A DNA stretch of 64,000 bases. Source: Streptomyces katrae. Its GTDB lineage: Bacteria > Actinomycetota > Actinomycetes > Streptomycetales > Streptomycetaceae. Under the pieces are notes generated by a model. That model was not told the origin of the DNA and did no database searches. It worked only from the letters and a program-made list of their open reading frames with translations. Location of the stretch: NCBI RefSeq assembly GCF_000717655.1, contig NZ_JNZY01000006.1:248001-312000 (forward strand). The letters are read 5' to 3'. How positions within the stretch are numbered: the stretch's first letter is position 1; every line of letters starts with the position of its first letter. Both the position numbers and the translations under genes were made by a program. Below are positions 1-19,641 of the stretch, piece after piece.

Positions 1-715
1 TCCGCGGGTCCTCGAAGGCGTACCGCAGCCCGGCGCGGATCCGGGCGCCCAGCGAGAGGGCGGCCGCCGGCGCCGCCGCGCCCGCGACCGGGGCGTCCGG
101 CCCGGGGCGGGGCAGCGGGCGGATCCTCGCAACGCACAGGCCGCACAGGGCGAAGCACACCCCGTCGACGAGGAAGGCGACCGGTGCGTTGGAGAAGGCC
201 ACCACCATGCCGCCGACGGCCGGACCCAGCACGGCCGACACCTTGGCGGCGACCGCGAGCAGGGCGTTGGCCGGGGCGAGCTGTTCCTTGTCCACCACCG
301 ACGGCAGGATCGACGCCCGGGCCGGCTGGAAGAACGCGTCGACCGCGCCGAAGGCCGCGGCGGCGCAGCACAGCATCCACACCGTCAGGGACCCGGCCAG
401 GCCGGCCAGGCCCACGGCGGCCATCAGGACGGCCCTGGCCCAGCTGGAGAGCGTCATCAGCGTCCGCGAGGACCACGTGTCGCTGAGGGAGCCGCCGACC
501 AGGGTGAGCAGGGCCCGCGGCACCGCCTGGAAGGCGAGGACGTAGCCGAGGGCCAGGGTGGACTGCGTGAGGCCGAGCGTGATCCAGGAGAAGGCGATGT
601 AGCTGAACCCGTCGCCGAGCAGGGACAGGGACTGCCCCAGCCACAACAGGCGGAACGACGGCAGCCGGGCGGGGGCGCTCAGCCGGGACCGCGCGTCCAC
701 CAGGGTGGAAGCCAT
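1..715 (-). CDS. MFS transporter, 3' end outside window (probable exporter of the NRPS product)
   Basis: The start codon is the ATG at 715, with a GAAGGGA ribosome site just upstream; the gene runs off the left edge, leaving about 238 residues. The protein opens with a basic stretch (DARSRLSAPARLPSFRLLW) and then alternates hydrophobic helices with short loops. The SDTWSSRTLM loop between helices 2 and 3 fits the major-facilitator pattern, close to the enterobactin-exporter/macrolide-efflux type. It starts 20 bp after the P450 stop and is the last visible gene of the NRPS operon. Export of, or self-resistance to, the peptide is the likely role, by inference from position. The substrate cannot be read from sequence. 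Part of the C-terminal half is not visible. Confidence 0.85.
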   Translation of the reverse strand, partial: MASTLVDARSRLSAPARLPSFRLLWLGQSLSLLGDGFSYIAFSWITLGLTQSTLALGYVLAFQAVPRALLTLVGGSLSDTWSSRTLMTLSSWARAVLMAAVGLAGLAGSLTVWMLCCAAAAFGAVDAFFQPARASILPSVVDKEQLAPANALLAVAAKVSAVLGPAVGGMVVAFSNAPVAFLVDGVCFALCGLCVARIRPLPRPGPDAPVAGAAAPAAALSLGARIRAGLRYAFEDPR

Positions 716-735
716 GAAAAATCCCTTCGCCGGGG

Positions 736-2094
736 TCAGTAGCGGACGGGCAGGGCCGTCAGCGCGCGGTTGAGGAGCGAGAGCTGCCAGGTGTGCTGCT
801 GCCGGTCGAGCAGCTCCAGGCCCGGGTACTCGCGTACGAGCACGTCGACCACCGCGCCGGCCACCAGCCGGGCGAACGCCGCCCCGATGCAGAAGTGCGC
901 GCCGAAGCCGAACCCGAGGTGCGAGGCGCTGCCGCGCCGGACGCTGAACAGGTCCGGATCCGCGAAGCGCGCGGGGTCCCGGTTGGCCGCCGCCGTGACC
1001 AGGAACAGCCGTTCCTCCGCGCGGACGGACCGCCCGTCGAGGTCGAAGTCCCGGGCGGCGGTGCGGATCGACATCTTCGACGGGCCGTCGAAGCGCATGG
1101 CCTCCTCCACCGCCATCGACACCAGCTGCGGGTCCTCCCGTACGGCCGCCAGCTGCTCGGGGTGCTCCAGCAGGGCCAGTACGGCGTTGACGATGAGGTT
1201 GCTGGTGGTCTCGCCGCCGGCGAACGCCATCTGCGTCAGCATCCCGACGAACTCCTCCTCGCTGACCGACTTCCCGATCTGGCCGCCCGCCAGCACCGCG
1301 CTGATCAGGTCGTCCTTGGGGTCGGCGCGCCGTTGCTGCACCAGGTCGGCGAGGTAGTCGTCCAGGTTGACCAGGGACTGGAGCGAGGTGCGGTACTCGC
1401 GCTCCTCCTGGGCCGCGCCCAGGACGAGGTCGCCGACCCGGGCGTTCCAGTACCAGAAGGACGGGCCGTGCGCCTGGGGGACGCCCAGCCAGCGGGCGAA
1501 GACGAGGGCGGGCAGCGGCCGGGCGATGTCGGCGACCAGGTCCCCGATCCGGCCGGGGACGGCGCGGCGGGCGAGCATGGCACGGGTGGCGCGCTCGACG
1601 AAGGCCCGGTAGCGGCCGATCGAGCGGGCCGCGAACTGCTCCTGGAACACCTGGCGCAGCCGCCGGTGCTGCGGGGCGTCGTTGAAGACCATCCAGCGGG
1701 ACAGGATCGCGAAGGCCCGCTCCGCGTCCTCGCGGGCGCCCTCCGGCACGGCGTCCATCAGCGGGCGCACCCGCTCGGCGGAGACCGCGGGGTCGCGCAG
1801 GCAGTGCATCAGCTGGGCGTGTCCGGTGACGAGCCAGGCCCGGTGCATGGCGGACCAGTACACGGGGTCGTGGTCGCGCAGGGAGTTGAGGTATCCGTAC
1901 GGGTCGGCGTTGACGGCGGGGTCGAGGAGGTAGCGCTCGGTGAAGGCGGCCGCGGGGGCCGGCGGGCTCGTAAGGGTCACAGGAGCCGGCGGGGTGGCCG
2001 GCGGCGCGGTCCTGCCGGTGATCGGGCACACCAGGGCGGACGGGTCCGTGCTCGTGGTGGCGTTCGAGGTCGTGTTCGCGGTCAGGACGGTCAT
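736..2094 (-). CDS. Cytochrome P450 coupled to the terminal NRPS
   Basis: This is a 452-residue bacterial class I P450. The heme loop [11 protein letters not shown] places the axial cysteine near residue 402, the K-helix has EAMR (ExxR), and the I-helix has [10 protein letters not shown], with Glu where the usual acid/alcohol pair is D/T. The ATG at 2094 overlaps the NRPS stop (ATGA, 2091-2094), so translation is coupled to the synthetase. P450s in this position usually hydroxylate or cross-link an amino acid, free or carrier-bound. Which residue is oxidised here is unknown; beta-hydroxylation of a module's amino acid is a reasonable guess. Electrons must come from a ferredoxin and reductase encoded elsewhere, since none is adjacent. 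Confidence 0.93.
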   Translation of the reverse strand: MTVLTANTTSNATTSTDPSALVCPITGRTAPPATPPAPVTLTSPPAPAAAFTERYLLDPAVNADPYGYLNSLRDHDPVYWSAMHRAWLVTGHAQLMHCLRDPAVSAERVRPLMDAVPEGAREDAERAFAILSRWMVFNDAPQHRRLRQVFQEQFAARSIGRYRAFVERATRAMLARRAVPGRIGDLVADIARPLPALVFARWLGVPQAHGPSFWYWNARVGDLVLGAAQEEREYRTSLQSLVNLDDYLADLVQQRRADPKDDLISAVLAGGQIGKSVSEEEFVGMLTQMAFAGGETTSNLIVNAVLALLEHPEQLAAVREDPQLVSMAVEEAMRFDGPSKMSIRTAARDFDLDGRSVRAEERLFLVTAAANRDPARFADPDLFSVRRGSASHLGFGFGAHFCIGAAFARLVAGAVVDVLVREYPGLELLDRQQHTWQLSLLNRALTALPVRY

Positions 2095-5000
2095 CGGCGT
2101 GCCTCCGACTGGATCCGGCCGAGCACACCAGCGGTCTTGTGCATCAGCCGTTCGGACATCATGGACATGTGATCGCCTTCGGTGACGTGGACGGTCAGCC
2201 CGCCGAGCGCGACCTCGCGCCAGCGCTCGACGTAGGTCCGGAAGTCCACGTCCAGACCGGGCATCGGTTCGCCGTCGGGCAGTCCGGCGGCCGCGCTGCC
2301 CACCAGGAGGTGGACGTGGCCGGGGTAGGGGCGCAGTGCGTAGCCGGCCAGGGCGGTGAGCAGGGAGTGCCACACCTCGATGGGGGCGTGCTCCACCAGG
2401 GACGCCTCGCCGGGGCTCATGCCGGCGCCCAGCAGCAGGGCGGTGAGCTCGGCCACGGCCGCCTCGCGCTCCGCGGACGGCGGCATCGTGCGGACGCGGT
2501 CGCGCATCCGCAGCCCCCGCTCCATGTCCCGGCCTACCGCCGCGAGGCGTTCGCGGGACGCCGGGTGGGGCAGGTGCGGCTCGATCAGCGTGAGCGGGGC
2601 GACGGTGTGACCGGCCTCGTGCAGCTGGGTGGCCATCTCGAGGGCGATGTTGGCGCCCATCGACCAGCCGAGCAGGTCGTGCGGCCCGTGCCCGCCGTGG
2701 GCGGCCATCTCGGCGGCGTAGTTGGCCGCGATGCCGGCGATCGTGGTCGGGTCCACGCCGCCGAGCAGGCCCCGGGCCTGGAAGGCCCGGACCGGCTGCC
2801 CCGGCGGGAGGGCCCGGGCGAGCGGCACGTACCAGGCGCCGCTGCCGCCGCTGGGGTGCACGCACCACAGCGGGGCGCCGTCGCCCTCGCGCAGCCGGAC
2901 CTCCGAGGTGACGGCCTTGGCGCCGGCAGAAGTCTCCGCGGCTTCCGCCGCCCGGGCCGCCGCCTCCGTGGCGCGGGCGGCGAGCCGGGCGATCGTCGGC
3001 AGTTCGAGCAGGTCCCGTACGGAGACGCTCAAGCCGCGGGCGGCGGCCTGCGCGGCGACCCGCACGGTGGAGAGCGAACTGCCGCCGAGGGCGAAGAAGT
3101 CGTCGTGGACACCGACCTGGGAGATGCCGAGGACCGTGCGCCACACCTCGGCGAGCACCACCTCGGCGGGCGTGCCGGGCGCGACGTAGTCGGTGGCGCT
3201 GTGCAGGCGGTCGGCCGAGGGCAGCGGCAGGGCCCTCTTGTCGATCTTGCCGCTGCTGTTGACCGGCATCGCATCGAGGAACACGAACCGCGCGGGGACC
3301 ATGTACGCGGGCACCTTGGCCCGCAGCGCCCGGCGGAAGGGCTCGACGACGGGCTCCACGCCCGCCTCGGGCAGCACGTACGCCACCAGCGCCGGCTCCG
3401 GCAGGTCGCGCCGCAGCAGGACCACCGCCTGCTGCACCTCGGGCAGTTCCCGCAGCCCGTGCTCGATCTCGCCCAGCTCGATGCGGAACCCGCGCAGCTT
3501 CACCTGGCTGTCGCGGCGGCCCAGGACCTCCACCGCGCCGTCGGGCAGCTGGACGCCGATGTCGCCGGTCCGGCACAGCCGGCTGCCGGGGGCGCCGTAC
3601 GGGTCGGGGACGAACGCGGCGGCGGTCAGGTCGGGGCGGTTCACATAGCCCCGGCCGATGGCGCGCCCGCCGAGGTAGACCTCGCCCTGTACCCCGACGG
3701 GAACGGGCTGGAGGTCCTCGTCGAGTACGTAGGCCTGCGTGTTGCGCATCGGCCAGCCGATCGGCGGCCGCTTGCAGTCCGGCTTGAGGAGGGTGGAGAC
3801 GGACCACACCGCCGTCTCGGTGAGCCCGTAGACGTTGTAGAACCGCCGTCCGCGCGCCCACTTCCGGGGGAGTTCGGCCGGGCAGGCCTCGCCGCACACC
3901 TGGAGGATCCGCAGCGCCGGGAAGCGGTCCTCGCCCAGGGCCGCCAGGGCGCTCGGCGCGAGCATCGCGACGGTGATCCCGTACTCGAGCAGCGTGTTCG
4001 CCAGATCGGCACCCGCGCGCAGCGCCTCCCTGGGCGGGGTGCACAGCTGGGCGCCGTTCGCCAGTGCCCACGTCAGGTCCAGGATGGAGACGTCGAAGCT
4101 GAGGGAGGCGAACTGGAGCACCCGGTCCTCGGCGGTCACGGGGAACAGATCGCGCTGCCCCTCCAGCATGTTGGTCAGGCTGCGGTGCTGGATGGTGACG
4201 CCCTTGGGCGTGCCGGTGGAGCCGGAGGTGTAGAGGACGTACGCGGCGTTGTCCGCGGTGACGGGCAGCGCGGGCACCGGCGCGCCGACGGGAGCGGCCC
4301 AGGTCTCCGGGTCGTCCACGACCAGGGTCGGTCCGTCGAAGGGCACGACCCCGAGCAGCGAGGACTGGGTGATCAGCACCGGCATCCCGCTGTCCTCGAC
4401 GATGAACTTCAGCCGGTCGGCCGGGTGCTGCGACTCCAGCGGCAGGAACGCGCCGCCCGCTCGCAGGACCCCGAGCACCGCCCGGACCATCTCGGCTCCG
4501 CGGTCGAGGCAGATGCCGACCGGCACCTCCGGGCCGACCCCGAGCGCCCGCAACCGGTCCGCCAACTGGCGTACGGAGTTGTCCAGCTCGGCGTACGTGA
4601 TCTCCCGTTCGCCCTGTCGGACGGCCACCGCGCCGGGCGTGAGCACCGCGTGTTCGGCCACGCACTCGTGGAACATCAGGGAGGTGTTGGGAAGTTCGGG
4701 CCCCCGGCCCCACTCCTCCAGCGCCCGCATGCGCGCCTCGCCGGCGAGCGCAGGCGCCGCGACCGGCGCCTGGGGCCGCCCGGTCATCGCCTTCAGCACC
4801 TCGCACATCAGGTCGGCGAGCTGCTCGGCGGTGGCGGGGGCCAGGTAGTCCGGGTCGACGTCGAGGACGAGGGACTCCACGCTCGCGTTGAGCATCAGCG
4901 GGAACGCGGTACGGGCGATCTCCAGCGAGTCGTCCCAGCTGTCCCCGGACAGCCGGTGGAAGTTGACGTAGTTGAACAGGGTGTCCGCCACGCTCGGCGC

Positions 5001-8000
5001 ACCGGGCCTCAGCTGTGCCATGCGGGCCAGCGGCACCCTGCGGTACGGGAGCATCTCCTGCTCCGCGGCGAACGCCGCCTTCAGGTACTCCAGCCAGCTG
5101 CCCCGGGGGCGGCGGACCCCGAACGGGACGGTGTTGAGGAACAGCCCGCGCATCCGGTCGGAGCCGGGCACCTCGGGCCGCCCGTTGGTGACCAGGCCGA
5201 CCGAGTGGCCCTCGGCGTCGCCGTCACGCTCGGCGAACAGGCTCATGGTGTGGTGGAACGCCGTCAGCAGGACGGTACGGCGGGGCACCCCGGCCAGCCG
5301 GGCCAGCCGGCCGATCGGCTCGGCCAGGGCCGCGTACGAGCGGCGCACCTCGTGGACGAACTGCCCGCCGTCGGAGGCCTCGGTACCGCGCCGGGTGAAC
5401 CGGACCGGGCTCAGGTCGCCGAGCGCCTTGCGCCAGAACTCGAGCCCCTCCTCGTCGACGAGCGCGGCCCGCTCCAGGGCCACGTACTCGGCGTACGGGG
5501 GCGCCGGCGGCAGCTGCGGGGTCCGGCCCTGGGCCACGGCCTGCCGGTGCAGGTCGAGCAGGTCCGCGATCAGCGAGGTCAGGCTCCAGCCGTCGAGCAC
5601 CACGTGGCAGTCGGTGAGCGTGAGCCGCAGCTCCTGGTCGGTGAGCCGGTGCAGGTGGATGCGGACCAGCGGCGGGGCGGCCAGGTCGAAGCGCCGGGCG
5701 AACTCCGCGTCGACGTAGCGCCGTACGCAGGCCCACTGCTCCTCGTGGGGCAGGCTCCGCAGATCGCTGTACCCGACCGCGAGTCCGGCGGTGCGGTGCA
5801 CCAGCTGGAGCGGCTCGGAGAAGGAGGCGAGGTCGATGGAGGACCGCAGGATGCTGTGGCCGCGTACGACGGTGTCCACCGCGGTCTGGAAGGCGGCGAG
5901 GTCGAAGCCCTCCGGCACGGTGATCTTGAGGTCGGTGACGTTGTGGTAGGCGCCGCGGCTCGGGTCGGCCAGCATCTCGTGCAGCATCCCGGCCTGCAGC
6001 ATGGTCAGCGGGTAGGCGTCCTCCAGCCCCTCCGGCAGCCGGGCCGCGTCGGCCGGGTCGAGCTGGGAGAACGGCTCCACGGGCGCGGGGCCGGTGTCGG
6101 CGGCGGCCTCCGTCGCCAGCGCCGCGAGGTCGCCCAGGGTGCGGGCGCGGAACAGGTCCGGGACGCTCAGGCCCAGCCCGGCGGAGCGGGCCTGGCCGAT
6201 CACGCGCAGGGCCAGCATCGAGTCGCCGCCCAGGTCGAAGAAGTTCGCCGTACGGCTGATCCGCTCGGCGCCCAGCACGTCCGACCAGATGCGGGCCAGC
6301 GCCTCCTCCGTCGCACCGGCCGGCGGGACGTGTCCGGCGGGCGCGGCGGCCCCTTCGGCGGCCACCGCCACCAGGGACTTGCGGTCCACCTTGCCGTTGG
6401 CGGTGATCGGCAGCTTCGGGTGCCGGACGAACAGCGCGGGCACCATGTAGTCGGGCAGCGTGAGCCGCAGCCGGTCGCGCAGGTCCGGGGCGTCCAGCGG
6501 CCGGCCCTCGGTCAGCACCACGTGGGCGACCAGGCGGGCGCCGCCGTGCGCATCGGGCCGGGCCACCACCGCGGCGTCCCGTATGCCGGGCAGGGCGCGC
6601 AGCGCGGTCTCGATCTCGCCCGGCTCGATGCGGAACCCGCGGATCTTCACCTGGTGGTCGGCCCGGCCGGCGTACGCCAACTGCCCGTCGGGCAGCACCC
6701 GTACCAGGTCGCCGGTGCGGTACATACGGGTCCCGGCCGGACCGAACGGGTCGAGGGGGAAGCGCTCGGCGGACAGCTCCGGCCGGTTGCGGTAGCCGCG
6801 GGCGACGCCGCCGCCGGCCACGTACAGCTCTCCGACCGTGCCGTGCGGCACCAGCCGGCCCGCCCGGTCCAGGACGTAGCCGTGCTGGCCGGCCAGCGGG
6901 CGGCCGATCGGCGAGTACACGGGGGAGACCGTGTCCTCCTCGGTGATCAGCCGGTAGGTGACGTGCACGGTGGTCTCGGTGATCCCGTACATGTTCACCA
7001 GAGCGGGCCGCTCGCCCTCGGGTACGGCGAACCAGTCGCGGTAGTCGCGGGCGTCGAAGGCGTCACCGCCGAAGATCACGGTGCGCAGTGCGAGCGCGCC
7101 GAACTCCTCGCCCTGCTGCGCCAGATGGGCCCGCAGCCCCTTGAAGGCGGCCGGGGTCTGGTTGAGCACGGTGACGCGCTCGTCGCGCAGGACGGCGTGC
7201 ACGGCGGCGGGGTCGCGGACCTCGTCCTCGGTCAGCACCACGACGCGGCCGCCGGAGGTCAGCGGCCCCCACAGCTCCCAGACGGAGAAGTCGAACGCGG
7301 GGGAGTGCAGGAGCGTCCACACGTCGTCGGTGCCGAAGCCGAAGTGGCGGTCGGCGGCGCCCAGCAGCCACGCCAGGTTGCCGTGGGTGATCTCGACGCC
7401 CTTGGGCTGCCCGGTCGATCCCGAGGTGTAGATGACGTACGCGAGGGTCTGCGGCCCGGGGAACACGGCGGAGAGCGGCTCCCCGGTGTCGTCGGCCGAG
7501 TCGCCGGCCGTGCCGTCGGCGGGGCCCTCGAGCGGGATCACTCCCACCGGCAGCCCCTGCACCGCGGCGCGGCCGACGGCGTCCGCGACCACCCACTCCA
7601 CCCCCGCGTCACCGACCGTGAACTCCCGCCGGGCCCGCGGGTGGGCGGGGTCCAGCGGCAGGTACGCCGCACCCGCCCTCCATACGCCGAGCAGCGCCAC
7701 GGCCAGGTCGACCGAGCGGCCCAGGCAGACCCCGACCAGGGATTCCGGGCCGATGCCCGCGGCCCGCAGCCGCCGGGCCAGGGCCAGGGAGGCCGCGTCG
7801 AGTTCGGCGTACGTCAGGCTGCGGCCGCCGCCGGAGACGGCCACGGCGGTGGGGGCCAGCCGGATCCGCTCGCCCAGGCGCTCCAGCGCGAGCCGGGGTG
7901 CCGGCTCGGGTACGGCGTCCGCCGACGGGCGGTTCGCCGGGCCGTCGGGGCCGAGCAGTGCGGCCCGCTCGTCGGCGGTGAGCAGGTCGGCCATCCCGAG

Positions 8001-9431
8001 CGGGACGTCCGGGGCCTCGGTGAACGCCTGCAGCACCGCGACGGTGTGCTCGGCCAGCCGGGCCACCGAAGCCGCGTCGAACAGGTCGGGGCGGTAGACG
8101 AACCGGAGCCGGATGCGGTCCGCGTCCTCGCTGACGTCCAGCGTCAGGTCGAACTTCGCGGTGGTCAGGTCGATGGGGAAGGCCGTTCCCGTCGCGTCGC
8201 CGAGGGCGTACGCGCCCTGCTTCGCGGCGGCGGAGTGCGAGAACAGCACCTGGAACAGCGGGTTGCGCGACAGGTCCCGCTCGGGGCTCAGCTCGTCGAC
8301 GACCCGCTCGAAGGGGAGGCTCTGGTGGGAGAGGGCGCCCAGGACGCTCTCCCGGGTCCGGGCGAGGAGCTGTGCCGAGGTCGGGTCGCCCGACAGGTCG
8401 GTACGGATCACCAGGGTGTTCACGAAGAACCCGACCAGCTGCTCGATCTCCGGGCGTTCCCGGTTGGCGACGACGGTGCCGATCGCGATGTCGTCCTGGC
8501 CGCTGTGGAAGGCCAGCGCCGCCTGGAAGGCCGACATGAGGGTCATGTACGAGGTGGTGTCGGCCCGTCGGCCGAGCTTGGCCAGGGCCGCCGTCAGCGG
8601 CTGGGGGAGCTCGACCGTGTGCACGGCGCCGGCGCAGGTGCGCACGGCCGGCCGCGGGTGGTCGGTGGGCAGTTCGAGCGGGGTCAGGCCGGCCAGGGCC
8701 GTACGCCAGTAGCCCAGCTCCGTGCTCTCGTCGGCCCCGCGCTGCCAGTGTGCGTAGTCGGTGTACTCGACCGGTGGCGCGGCGAGGTGCGGGGGCCGTC
8801 CCTGGGTTCTGGCGCGGTAGCAGGCGCTCAGGTCGCCGGTCAGGATGTCCAGCGACCAGCCGTCCGAGACGATGTGGTGCATGGCCAGGACGAGGACGTG
8901 GTCCTCGGCGGAGATCCGCAGCAGGGTGGCCCGGAACGGGGGCGCGGCGGCCAGGTCGAAGGGGCGCAGCGCCACCTCCCGTACGGCCTCGGCGACCGCC
9001 CCGGGGCCGCCGCCCCGGACCGCCGGGGGCAGGTCGACCACGTCCAGGCCGGGTGCGTCGGCGGCGGCGAGCACGTGCTGGGCCGGTACGCCGTCCTCGT
9101 GGGTGAACACCACCCGCAGCTGCTCGTGGCGGGCGACGAGGTCCCCGATCGCGGCGCTCAGCGCGGCCGCGTCCAGCGGGCCGGTGAACCGCCAGGCCGC
9201 GGGCATCAGGTATTCGACGCCGCCGGGGTCGAGCTGGTCGAGGAAGTACAGCCGCTGCTGGGCGGCCGACAGCGGGGCCTGCGCGGGGCGCGGGTCGAGC
9301 CGGGGGATTCCCACGGGCGCCGCGGCGGCCTTGCCGCGCAGGCGCATTTCGAGGAGCCGGCGGGCCGCCGGGGAGAGACCGCCGGGGTTCGTGGAAGAGG
9401 TGGTGGAGGGTTCGACCTGTGCAGTGGTCAT
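2091..9431 (-). CDS. Terminal nonribosomal peptide synthetase, C-A(Thr)-T-C-A-T-TE
   Basis: The protein has 2446 residues and two modules. Condensation domain 1 has HHIVSDGWS (about residue 183). A1 has [11 protein letters not shown] (about 666), and the ten pocket residues read from its core motifs are DFWNIGMVHK, the classical L-threonine code. T1 has LGGDSM (about 1063). C2 has CHVVLDGWS (about 1274), with the first His of HHxxxDG replaced by Cys but the catalytic second His kept. A2 ([11 protein letters not shown], about 1732) gives DVLMQCVVWK, a code I do not recognise. T2 has LGGSSL (about 2110). The thioesterase has GWSMG (about 2252) and a late GDHMS His motif (about 2418), so it releases the product by hydrolysis or cyclisation. 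No epimerase domain is present. It starts 52 bp after the upstream NRPS stop and overlaps the P450 by 4 bp. Confidence 0.97.
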   Translation of the reverse strand: MTTAQVEPSTTSSTNPGGLSPAARRLLEMRLRGKAAAAPVGIPRLDPRPAQAPLSAAQQRLYFLDQLDPGGVEYLMPAAWRFTGPLDAAALSAAIGDLVARHEQLRVVFTHEDGVPAQHVLAAADAPGLDVVDLPPAVRGGGPGAVAEAVREVALRPFDLAAAPPFRATLLRISAEDHVLVLAMHHIVSDGWSLDILTGDLSACYRARTQGRPPHLAAPPVEYTDYAHWQRGADESTELGYWRTALAGLTPLELPTDHPRPAVRTCAGAVHTVELPQPLTAALAKLGRRADTTSYMTLMSAFQAALAFHSGQDDIAIGTVVANRERPEIEQLVGFFVNTLVIRTDLSGDPTSAQLLARTRESVLGALSHQSLPFERVVDELSPERDLSRNPLFQVLFSHSAAAKQGAYALGDATGTAFPIDLTTAKFDLTLDVSEDADRIRLRFVYRPDLFDAASVARLAEHTVAVLQAFTEAPDVPLGMADLLTADERAALLGPDGPANRPSADAVPEPAPRLALERLGERIRLAPTAVAVSGGGRSLTYAELDAASLALARRLRAAGIGPESLVGVCLGRSVDLAVALLGVWRAGAAYLPLDPAHPRARREFTVGDAGVEWVVADAVGRAAVQGLPVGVIPLEGPADGTAGDSADDTGEPLSAVFPGPQTLAYVIYTSGSTGQPKGVEITHGNLAWLLGAADRHFGFGTDDVWTLLHSPAFDFSVWELWGPLTSGGRVVVLTEDEVRDPAAVHAVLRDERVTVLNQTPAAFKGLRAHLAQQGEEFGALALRTVIFGGDAFDARDYRDWFAVPEGERPALVNMYGITETTVHVTYRLITEEDTVSPVYSPIGRPLAGQHGYVLDRAGRLVPHGTVGELYVAGGGVARGYRNRPELSAERFPLDPFGPAGTRMYRTGDLVRVLPDGQLAYAGRADHQVKIRGFRIEPGEIETALRALPGIRDAAVVARPDAHGGARLVAHVVLTEGRPLDAPDLRDRLRLTLPDYMVPALFVRHPKLPITANGKVDRKSLVAVAAEGAAAPAGHVPPAGATEEALARIWSDVLGAERISRTANFFDLGGDSMLALRVIGQARSAGLGLSVPDLFRARTLGDLAALATEAAADTGPAPVEPFSQLDPADAARLPEGLEDAYPLTMLQAGMLHEMLADPSRGAYHNVTDLKITVPEGFDLAAFQTAVDTVVRGHSILRSSIDLASFSEPLQLVHRTAGLAVGYSDLRSLPHEEQWACVRRYVDAEFARRFDLAAPPLVRIHLHRLTDQELRLTLTDCHVVLDGWSLTSLIADLLDLHRQAVAQGRTPQLPPAPPYAEYVALERAALVDEEGLEFWRKALGDLSPVRFTRRGTEASDGGQFVHEVRRSYAALAEPIGRLARLAGVPRRTVLLTAFHHTMSLFAERDGDAEGHSVGLVTNGRPEVPGSDRMRGLFLNTVPFGVRRPRGSWLEYLKAAFAAEQEMLPYRRVPLARMAQLRPGAPSVADTLFNYVNFHRLSGDSWDDSLEIARTAFPLMLNASVESLVLDVDPDYLAPATAEQLADLMCEVLKAMTGRPQAPVAAPALAGEARMRALEEWGRGPELPNTSLMFHECVAEHAVLTPGAVAVRQGEREITYAELDNSVRQLADRLRALGVGPEVPVGICLDRGAEMVRAVLGVLRAGGAFLPLESQHPADRLKFIVEDSGMPVLITQSSLLGVVPFDGPTLVVDDPETWAAPVGAPVPALPVTADNAAYVLYTSGSTGTPKGVTIQHRSLTNMLEGQRDLFPVTAEDRVLQFASLSFDVSILDLTWALANGAQLCTPPREALRAGADLANTLLEYGITVAMLAPSALAALGEDRFPALRILQVCGEACPAELPRKWARGRRFYNVYGLTETAVWSVSTLLKPDCKRPPIGWPMRNTQAYVLDEDLQPVPVGVQGEVYLGGRAIGRGYVNRPDLTAAAFVPDPYGAPGSRLCRTGDIGVQLPDGAVEVLGRRDSQVKLRGFRIELGEIEHGLRELPEVQQAVVLLRRDLPEPALVAYVLPEAGVEPVVEPFRRALRAKVPAYMVPARFVFLDAMPVNSSGKIDKRALPLPSADRLHSATDYVAPGTPAEVVLAEVWRTVLGISQVGVHDDFFALGGSSLSTVRVAAQAAARGLSVSVRDLLELPTIARLAARATEAAARAAEAAETSAGAKAVTSEVRLREGDGAPLWCVHPSGGSGAWYVPLARALPPGQPVRAFQARGLLGGVDPTTIAGIAANYAAEMAAHGGHGPHDLLGWSMGANIALEMATQLHEAGHTVAPLTLIEPHLPHPASRERLAAVGRDMERGLRMRDRVRTMPPSAEREAAVAELTALLLGAGMSPGEASLVEHAPIEVWHSLLTALAGYALRPYPGHVHLLVGSAAAGLPDGEPMPGLDVDFRTYVERWREVALGGLTVHVTEGDHMSMMSERLMHKTAGVLGRIQSEARR

Positions 9432-9483
9432 CGGAAGTGCCGTCCAATCAAGGCTGGGATCGGGGCGGGGATCGCTGCGGCGA

Positions 9484-15837
<6,354 letters not shown>

Positions 15838-16012
15838 TGTGGGCCTCCAAGCGGTGTTTTCCTCAACACTGCTGTCTGCGGAGATCCGTCAGTAGGGAAG
15901 AAGACGCAGCCGCGCACGCAGCCGCGGGGGGTAGAACGCGCAACGGCGGCACCGCACGGCCCGGTGCTCCGCCGTGCGCGCCGCCGTCGAAAGCGTCGCC
16001 GTGCTCTTTCGG

Positions 16013-18198
16013 TCAGCCCTCGTCCACCGCCACGAAGCGCAGCTCCGAGGTGTACGCCTCGCCCTGGTCGTCGGTCAGCCAGGCCTGTTCGGGGCTCGGC
16101 AGCATCTCGGTGAACACGGCCCGGCCGTCCGGCTCCTTGCGGGCCATCCTGCGGACCGCCTTGGCGAGGATGTTCACGTACACCGGGCTGTCGAAGTCCA
16201 CGTAGAACGGGCGGGTCTCGGTCGGCAGTACGACGAACACGAACCGCGGCAGCCGGCGCCTCTCCCGCCACTGCCGGGCCCGTACGAACCGGCGGGCCTC
16301 GTCCTTCTCCTCGGCGAAGTCCATGTCCGACGGGGCCGGCCGCCAGGTCTCGCGGGCCACGACGAGGCGGTCCACCGTGACCCGGGGGGAGTGCTCGGCC
16401 GCGTCCGGCAGGATCTGGAACAGGTCCATCGCCAGGGTGGTCAGCACGTGCGAGAACACGTCCACCGCGGGGAACTCGGACCCGTCGGGCAGGACCACCG
16501 CCAGCTCGCCGTCCGTCCGTTCGGTCACCGTCACGTCGGCGCTGAGCACCGTACGGGGCCGGGCCGGATCGGCGGTGAAGTCGACGAGGGCGACGTAGTA
16601 GTCCTCGGGGCGGACCAGGCAGTGCCGGATCCGCGCCGACAGCCGCGAGCGGTGCTCCTTGGGCAGCAGCGGCATCAGCCGGGGGCCGGGATGGTCCCGG
16701 TCGGTGAGCCGGAGCAGCTCCTCGGCGTCCGGATGCTGGTTGACGAACAGCGAGGCGCCCAACGTGTTGGCGGCGACGTGCAGTTCGCCCAGGACCAGCT
16801 CGAAGTCACCGCGGGCCACGGCCTGTTCGCAGGACGCGGCGATCATGATGTCGGGACTGAGGTAGCGGGCGGCGGTCCAGCCGCCGCCCGGGCCGCCGAA
16901 CTGCTCGGCCACGGGCCCCGCGACGGCCTCCAGCGGCAGCCTGACCCGGCGGGTGCCCGGCGGGGGCGAAAGGATCGCGTCCCAGCGCCGGCGGAACTCC
17001 TGCTGGAGCTCGGCGGACTCCGCGCGGGCGGCGCCGTGCAGGATGGGCATGCAGGCGAACCAGAACGCGGCGAGGTCGACCGGGCCCTGCCCGGCCAGCC
17101 GGCGGTACACCTCCCGGGCCCGGGCCATCACCGCGTCGGCGAGCCGCGCGGTGAGCCAGCCGGCACTCGTCAGCAGCGGGTCCAGCGGGGCGAGGGCCTC
17201 GTGCACGGTCCGCCCGAGGGCGGCGGTCGCCGCCCGCCGGCAATCGGAGTACACCAGGGCCCGGCAGGGCGCCGTACCGGCCGCCTTCTCGCGCACGGCG
17301 GCGGTCTCGGTCAGCGCGACGAACTCGCCCTCGAGCTCCGTCAGTGCGGCCACCAGGGCCTCGGGCCCGACCGCCGCCCGTACGCGCTCCCGGCCCCGCT
17401 CCAGGACGTCCAGGGCGGCCAGGCCGGGCTCGCGCAGCTCCCCGTCCCCGACCCGGTCCAGCCAGGCCCGCAGGTGCCGCTCCGGGCGGGCATCGGCGGG
17501 CACCTCCAGCTTCCACACCACCCACCGGCGGGCGACCAGGTCGGCCAGGACCGCGGACACGTCCACGTCCGGCAGCGCGGCGCGGATGTCCCGCGCGGGG
17601 CGTACGCCGTCGCACAGCGCAAGCACGGCACGCGCGTCCTCGCCGAGGGCCTGGCTCGGGCGGCCCGGCACCGTCACGTCCATGCCGGTCTGGCGGACGA
17701 ACGGCACGCGCCGGGGCGCCACCCATTCCCGTACCGCCGGATCGGTGTCGATCCGCGCGGCCAGGGCGTCGACCGCCCAGCTGGCGAAGTACACCTCCGA
17801 TCCGGCGATCAGGCCGGTGCCGGGGGCGCCGGCGTGGACGCGGACGCCCTCGGCGGACAGGTCCCAGCGGCCCCAGCCGACGGGGCCGAAGAACCCGATG
17901 GTGTCGTTCTTGACGCAGAACCGCTGCCAGTAGTGGGCGACCAGCTCCTCGCGCTGGCGGCGATCTCCTGGAGCGTGTGCGCCACCTCCACCTGGGCTTC
18001 GGCGAACAGGGCGGTGAACTCCCCCCACCGCTCACCGGCCAGGGCGCCCGGGCCCTCGCCGGGCTCGAACTTGTCGGCGGCCGCGGCCAGCCCGTCCGGG
18101 GCCAGCCGCAGCACGCCCCCGGCCGGGAATCCCGCCCCGCGCAGGGCGAACTGGTCCCACAGCCGCCAGCGGCCGCCGGGCACGTAGGTGTCTGTCAT
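16013..18198 (-). pseudogene. LanB-like (lantibiotic dehydratase N-domain) protein, frameshifted copy
   Basis: Aligned with the intact paralogue at 21143-23377, this gene is broken by a 2-nt insertion at about 17959-17962. The N-terminal part (RWRLWDQFALRGAGFP to HTLQEI) is in the frame starting at 18198. The rest, beginning REELVAHYWQRF, is in another frame to 16013. Rejoined, it gives about 728 residues of the LanB glutamylation-domain type, with no C-terminal elimination domain. Conserved stretches shared with the paralogue include FCVKNDTIGFFGPVGWGRW, LVYSDxRRAATAxLG, DYYVxLVD and FYVDFDSPVY. The break lies exactly at the end of a 99-bp tract identical to the paralogue. It could be a true pseudogene, a sequencing or assembly error, or (less likely) two interacting fragments. 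The absence of other lesions over 1.9 kb favours a recent event or an error. Confidence 0.85.
17862..17960. repeat. 99-bp tract identical to 23040-23138
   Basis: Every base, including third codon positions, matches the tract in the intact LanB-like paralogue at 23040-23138, whereas the flanking sequence has diverged. The tract ends at the base before the 2-nt insertion that breaks this copy. Confidence 0.95.
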
Positions 18199-18208
18199 GG
18201 CCTGCCCC

Positions 18209-18486
18209 TCATGCCCGGACGAAGTCGGCGTGGACGACGTCGGCGAGGTCCGCCGGCGAGGGGTAGGCGAAGACCAGGGCCACCGGGACCTCCGCCCCGA
18301 GCGCCTCCTCGAGCCGTGCGGTGATCCGGAACGCGGTCAGCGAGTCGCCGCCCCATTCGTAGAAGTCGCTCTGCTCGTCGAGGTCGGCCACCCCCAGCGT
18401 CTCGCGGTAGATGGAGACGACCAGTTCGGTCAGGGCGGCGCCGGTCAGCTGCGCGGTCAGGTTCTGGGTCTCGGTCGCGGTCGCGG

Positions 18487-18490
<4 letters not shown>
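18209..18490 (-). CDS. Stand-alone peptidyl/acyl carrier protein
   Basis: This is a 93-residue free carrier protein. The phosphopantetheine attachment serine sits in FYEWGGDSLTAFRI, in the middle of a four-helix pattern, followed by VALVFAYPSPADLADVV, a typical helix III region. Its ATG at 18490 overlaps the stop of the dehydratase-like gene (ATGA), and it ends 10 bp before the LanB-like start. With the stand-alone A protein two genes upstream it most likely forms a starter or off-loading didomain in trans. It could hold the substrate on which the LanB-like and PLP enzymes act, and donate to the C domain that opens the NRPS at 15837. The partner assignment is inference from operon order. Confidence 0.93.

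Positions 18491-19637
<1,147 letters not shown>

Positions 19638-19641
<4 letters not shown>

Noticed and set aside
15838..16012. Terminator hairpin between the broken LanB-like gene and the NRPS
   Set aside because: GCACGGC/GCCGTGC at 15954-15977 pairs over only 7 bp and no T run follows; not strong enough to call.
17809..18198. Separate small gene for the N-terminal fragment of the broken LanB-like copy
   Set aside because: Its frame past 17960 has no similarity to anything, and the paralogue shows it is only the first part of a longer gene.
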